Assembly: GCA_913054455.1 (NCBI GenBank)
Contig: CAJXIL010000020.1
Span: 1 to 37,662 of the forward strand
DNA: 37,662 nt
DNA from: an uncultured Roseobacter sp.
GTDB taxonomy: Bacteria > Pseudomonadota > Alphaproteobacteria > Rhodobacterales > Rhodobacteraceae
Direction of reading: 5' to 3'
Within the stretch, counting starts at the first letter, position 1. Each line of letters opens with the position of its first letter. Position numbers and translations under genes: made by a program. Below are positions 36,458 to 37,662 of the stretch, piece after piece. The notes below the pieces were generated by a model. That model saw only the letters and a program-made list of their open reading frames with translations. It made no database searches and was not told where the DNA came from.

Positions 36458-36487
36458 CAAGTCGCCGCGACCTTGTATAAAAAACGG
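36457..36487 (+). promoter_or_regulatory. preQ1-I riboswitch-like element controlling yhhQ
   Basis: A small H-type pseudoknot aptamer can be laid out base by base. P1 is ACAAG (36457-36461) with CUUGU (36472-36476). The loop reads U36462-C-G-C then C-G-C-G-A-C36471, matching my recollection of the Thermoanaerobacter loop UCGCAGUAACC at all but three positions; C36471 is the base that would pair with preQ1. The tail AUAAAAAA (36477-36484) is the adenine-rich strand that lines P1. P2 is CCG (36465-36467) with CGG (36485-36487). The P2 3' strand overlaps GGA, the yhhQ Shine-Dalgarno core 8-10 nt before the ATG, so ligand binding would block translation. The downstream gene is a queuosine-precursor transporter, a known target class. 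A simpler 8-bp hairpin with a bulged C could also form here. Confidence 0.8.
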
Positions 36488-36496
36488 AACTGAAAA

Positions 36497-37120
36497 ATGA
36501 ATCGTTCTTATCTACCTGGCATTCTTGCCATGGCTGCCGTTGTGGTGGCCTCCAATATCCTGGTGCAATTCCTCTTTGGCCAATGGCTGACCTGGGGCGC
36601 CTTTACCTATCCTATCGCCTTCCTCATCACCGATGTGATGAACCGCGTTTACGGCGCCGGACCTGCCCGCCGCGTGGTTTTTGTCGGCTTTGTGGTGGGC
36701 GTCATCTGCTCGCTCATCGGCACTCAGATTATGGGTGAATTTGGCCCGCTGGTGACCCTGCGCATCGCAATTGGCTCTGGCCTCGCCTTCCTTACCGCTC
36801 AGCTGCTCGACGTGTCGATCTTTGCCGCCCTGCGGAGCGGAAAATGGTGGCGTGCGCCGCTGGCCTCCACCCTGGTGGGCTCGTCGGTGGACACGGCGAT
36901 CTTCTTTACCGTGGCCTTTTCCGGCGCGCTGACCTGGGTCGAACCTGGCAATGACATCTCCTGGGCCACCGAAATGCTACCGCTCCTCGGTGCAGGCCCC
37001 ATGGCACCGCTCTGGGTCTCGTTGGCCGTGGCCGACTGGATGGTGAAGCTCTCGTTGGCGCTGCTGGCGCTGCTGCCCTTCCGCATGATTGTCAGCCACC
37101 TGACGGCCAAGCCCGCCTAA
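36497..37120 (+). CDS. yhhQ: Queuosine precursor transporter (YhhQ/VUT family)
   Basis: A 207-residue inner-membrane protein with about six helices. Family signatures are TWGAFTYPIAFLITDVMNRVYG near residues 32-53, the R-x-V-x-F-x-GF block, LRIAIGSGLAFLTAQLLDVSIF and a late LVGSSVDTAIFF helix. YhhQ imports the 7-deazapurine precursors preQ0/preQ1 used to make queuosine in tRNA wobble positions. The ATG at 36497 is preceded by GGAACTGAAAA, with GGA as Shine-Dalgarno core inside the preQ1-I-like element, so it is probably repressed when precursor is plentiful. A strong terminator follows 27 bp after the stop. No tgt or que genes are within the window. Confidence 0.93.
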   Translation: MNRSYLPGILAMAAVVVASNILVQFLFGQWLTWGAFTYPIAFLITDVMNRVYGAGPARRVVFVGFVVGVICSLIGTQIMGEFGPLVTLRIAIGSGLAFLTAQLLDVSIFAALRSGKWWRAPLASTLVGSSVDTAIFFTVAFSGALTWVEPGNDISWATEMLPLLGAGPMAPLWVSLAVADWMVKLSLALLALLPFRMIVSHLTAKPA

Positions 37121-37147
37121 CACCCACACCAATACAACAGTTCCGGC

Positions 37148-37180
37148 AAAAGGCCGTGGTCCAGCGGACTGCGGCCTTTT
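37148..37180 (+). terminator. Intrinsic terminator after yhhQ
   Basis: AAAAGGCCG (37148-37156) pairs with CGGCCTTTT (37172-37180), and GTCC/GGAC extends the stem after a TG/TG internal loop, closing on AGC. It ends in TTTT and, since it starts with AAAA, it could work in both directions. It separates yhhQ from arfB. Confidence 0.85.
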
Positions 37181-37211
37181 CCATTTGCGCTAGCCGCGCT
37201 ACATGCGGCCC

Positions 37212-37637
37212 ATGCTCCATATCACCAACGATATCGCACTCCAGGACTGGGAACTCTCCGAAAGCTTCATGCGCGCCTCGGGCCCAGGCGGGCAGAACGT
37301 CAACAAGGTGGCCACCGCGGTCGAGCTGCGGTTTGAGGCCGCCCGCTCCCCGACGCTCACCCCCGCTGTGAAATCCCGTCTCAAACGGTTGGCCGGGCGG
37401 CGCTGGACCAAAGAGGGCGCGATTCTGATGCAATGCGACGAAACCCGCTCGCAGCTGCGCAACCGCGAGCTAGTCCGCGAACGCCTGGCCGAGCTCATTC
37501 GCAAGGCCTTGGTGGCCCCAAAACGTCGTATAGCGACCAAACCGACGCGCGGTTCGGTCAAACGACGGCTGGAGAGCAAAAAGCAACGCAGCAGCCTCAA
37601 ATCGACGCGAGGAAAAATCACGCCAGAAGGCTCCTAG
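37212..37637 (+). CDS. arfB: Alternative ribosome-rescue factor / peptidyl-tRNA hydrolase ArfB
   Basis: A 141-residue single-domain release-factor homologue (YaeJ/ArfB/ICT1) that hydrolyses peptidyl-tRNA on ribosomes stalled without a stop codon. The catalytic GGQ is at residues 26-28 in ASGPGGQNVNKVAT. The C-terminal tail (~100-141) is rich in Lys and Arg, as needed to enter the empty mRNA channel. The start chosen is the ATG at 37212 (MLHITND); an ATG at 37203 adds three residues. Neither has a clear ribosome binding site. Complete to its TAG, followed by 25 bp of window. Confidence 0.95.
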   Translation: MLHITNDIALQDWELSESFMRASGPGGQNVNKVATAVELRFEAARSPTLTPAVKSRLKRLAGRRWTKEGAILMQCDETRSQLRNRELVRERLAELIRKALVAPKRRIATKPTRGSVKRRLESKKQRSSLKSTRGKITPEGS

Positions 37638-37662
37638 CGATTGCACCTCGCCACAGGCTTGG

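Noticed and set aside
36110..36460. 116-codon open frame on the - strand across the yhhQ leader
   Set aside because: It runs antisense to the riboswitch-like element and overlaps the start of the orphan membrane-protein gene; no ribosome binding site and no domain.
36461..36471. GTCGC-C-GCGAC as a simple hairpin or palindrome explaining the yhhQ leader
   Set aside because: A plain hairpin would not explain the A-rich tail, the exact P2 complement CCG/CGG, or the queuosine transporter downstream. Kept as the main alternative to test.

Overview
The window reads as chromosome of a marine alphaproteobacterium of the Rhodobacteraceae (Roseobacter group, Phaeobacter/Ruegeria/Leisingera-like). This is inferred from GC-rich coding sequence, protein style and gene content: an NDUFS6-like zinc-finger protein beside a TIGR02117 protein, a MoxR/DUF58/DUF4159 operon, an alpha-2-macroglobulin/PBP1C pair, UMF1-family MFS and THEM6-like thioesterase genes. 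No rRNA, tRNA, CRISPR array or complete insertion sequence was found. Genus was not determined.

Layout. Positions 1-1400 look like an accessory scar: the 3' end of a probable methyltransferase gene, about 470 bp with palindromes but no convincing gene, and a shortened tyrosine-recombinase gene lying against the 3' end of an ABC ATPase gene that has no permease beside it. Positions 1420-5750 hold that ATPase, the zinc-finger/TIGR02117 pair, a LuxR-type HTH protein fused to an alpha/beta-hydrolase fold that lacks two of its three catalytic residues, and a small membrane protein. Two similar palindromes sit at the predicted promoters of the last two genes. Positions 6236-11345 hold polA, a DUF2798 membrane protein, a hydroxypyruvate-isomerase-like enzyme, a cupin and a DUF1285 protein.

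Positions 11410-18213 are one tight operon: MoxR AAA+ ATPase, DUF58 protein, and two large membrane proteins with degenerate vWA-like segments. Positions 18222-25912 on the other strand hold the alpha-2-macroglobulin gene translationally coupled to pbpC, an envelope defence/repair pair. A hybrid histidine kinase, yaaA, recQ, yggT, a thioesterase, an MFS transporter, mepA and a phytase-like esterase gene follow. An AT-richer orphan membrane-protein gene and a structured intergenic region come next, then the queuosine-precursor transporter gene yhhQ, a strong terminator and arfB.

The most notable observation is a 31-nt element (36457-36487) directly upstream of yhhQ that fits the preQ1-I riboswitch architecture: 5-bp P1, UCGC...ACC loop, the ligand-pairing C, an AUAAAAAAC tail and a 3-bp pseudoknot whose 3' strand overlaps the Shine-Dalgarno sequence. 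Second is the pseudo-hydrolase/LuxR fusion, which looks like a small-molecule receptor built from a dead enzyme.
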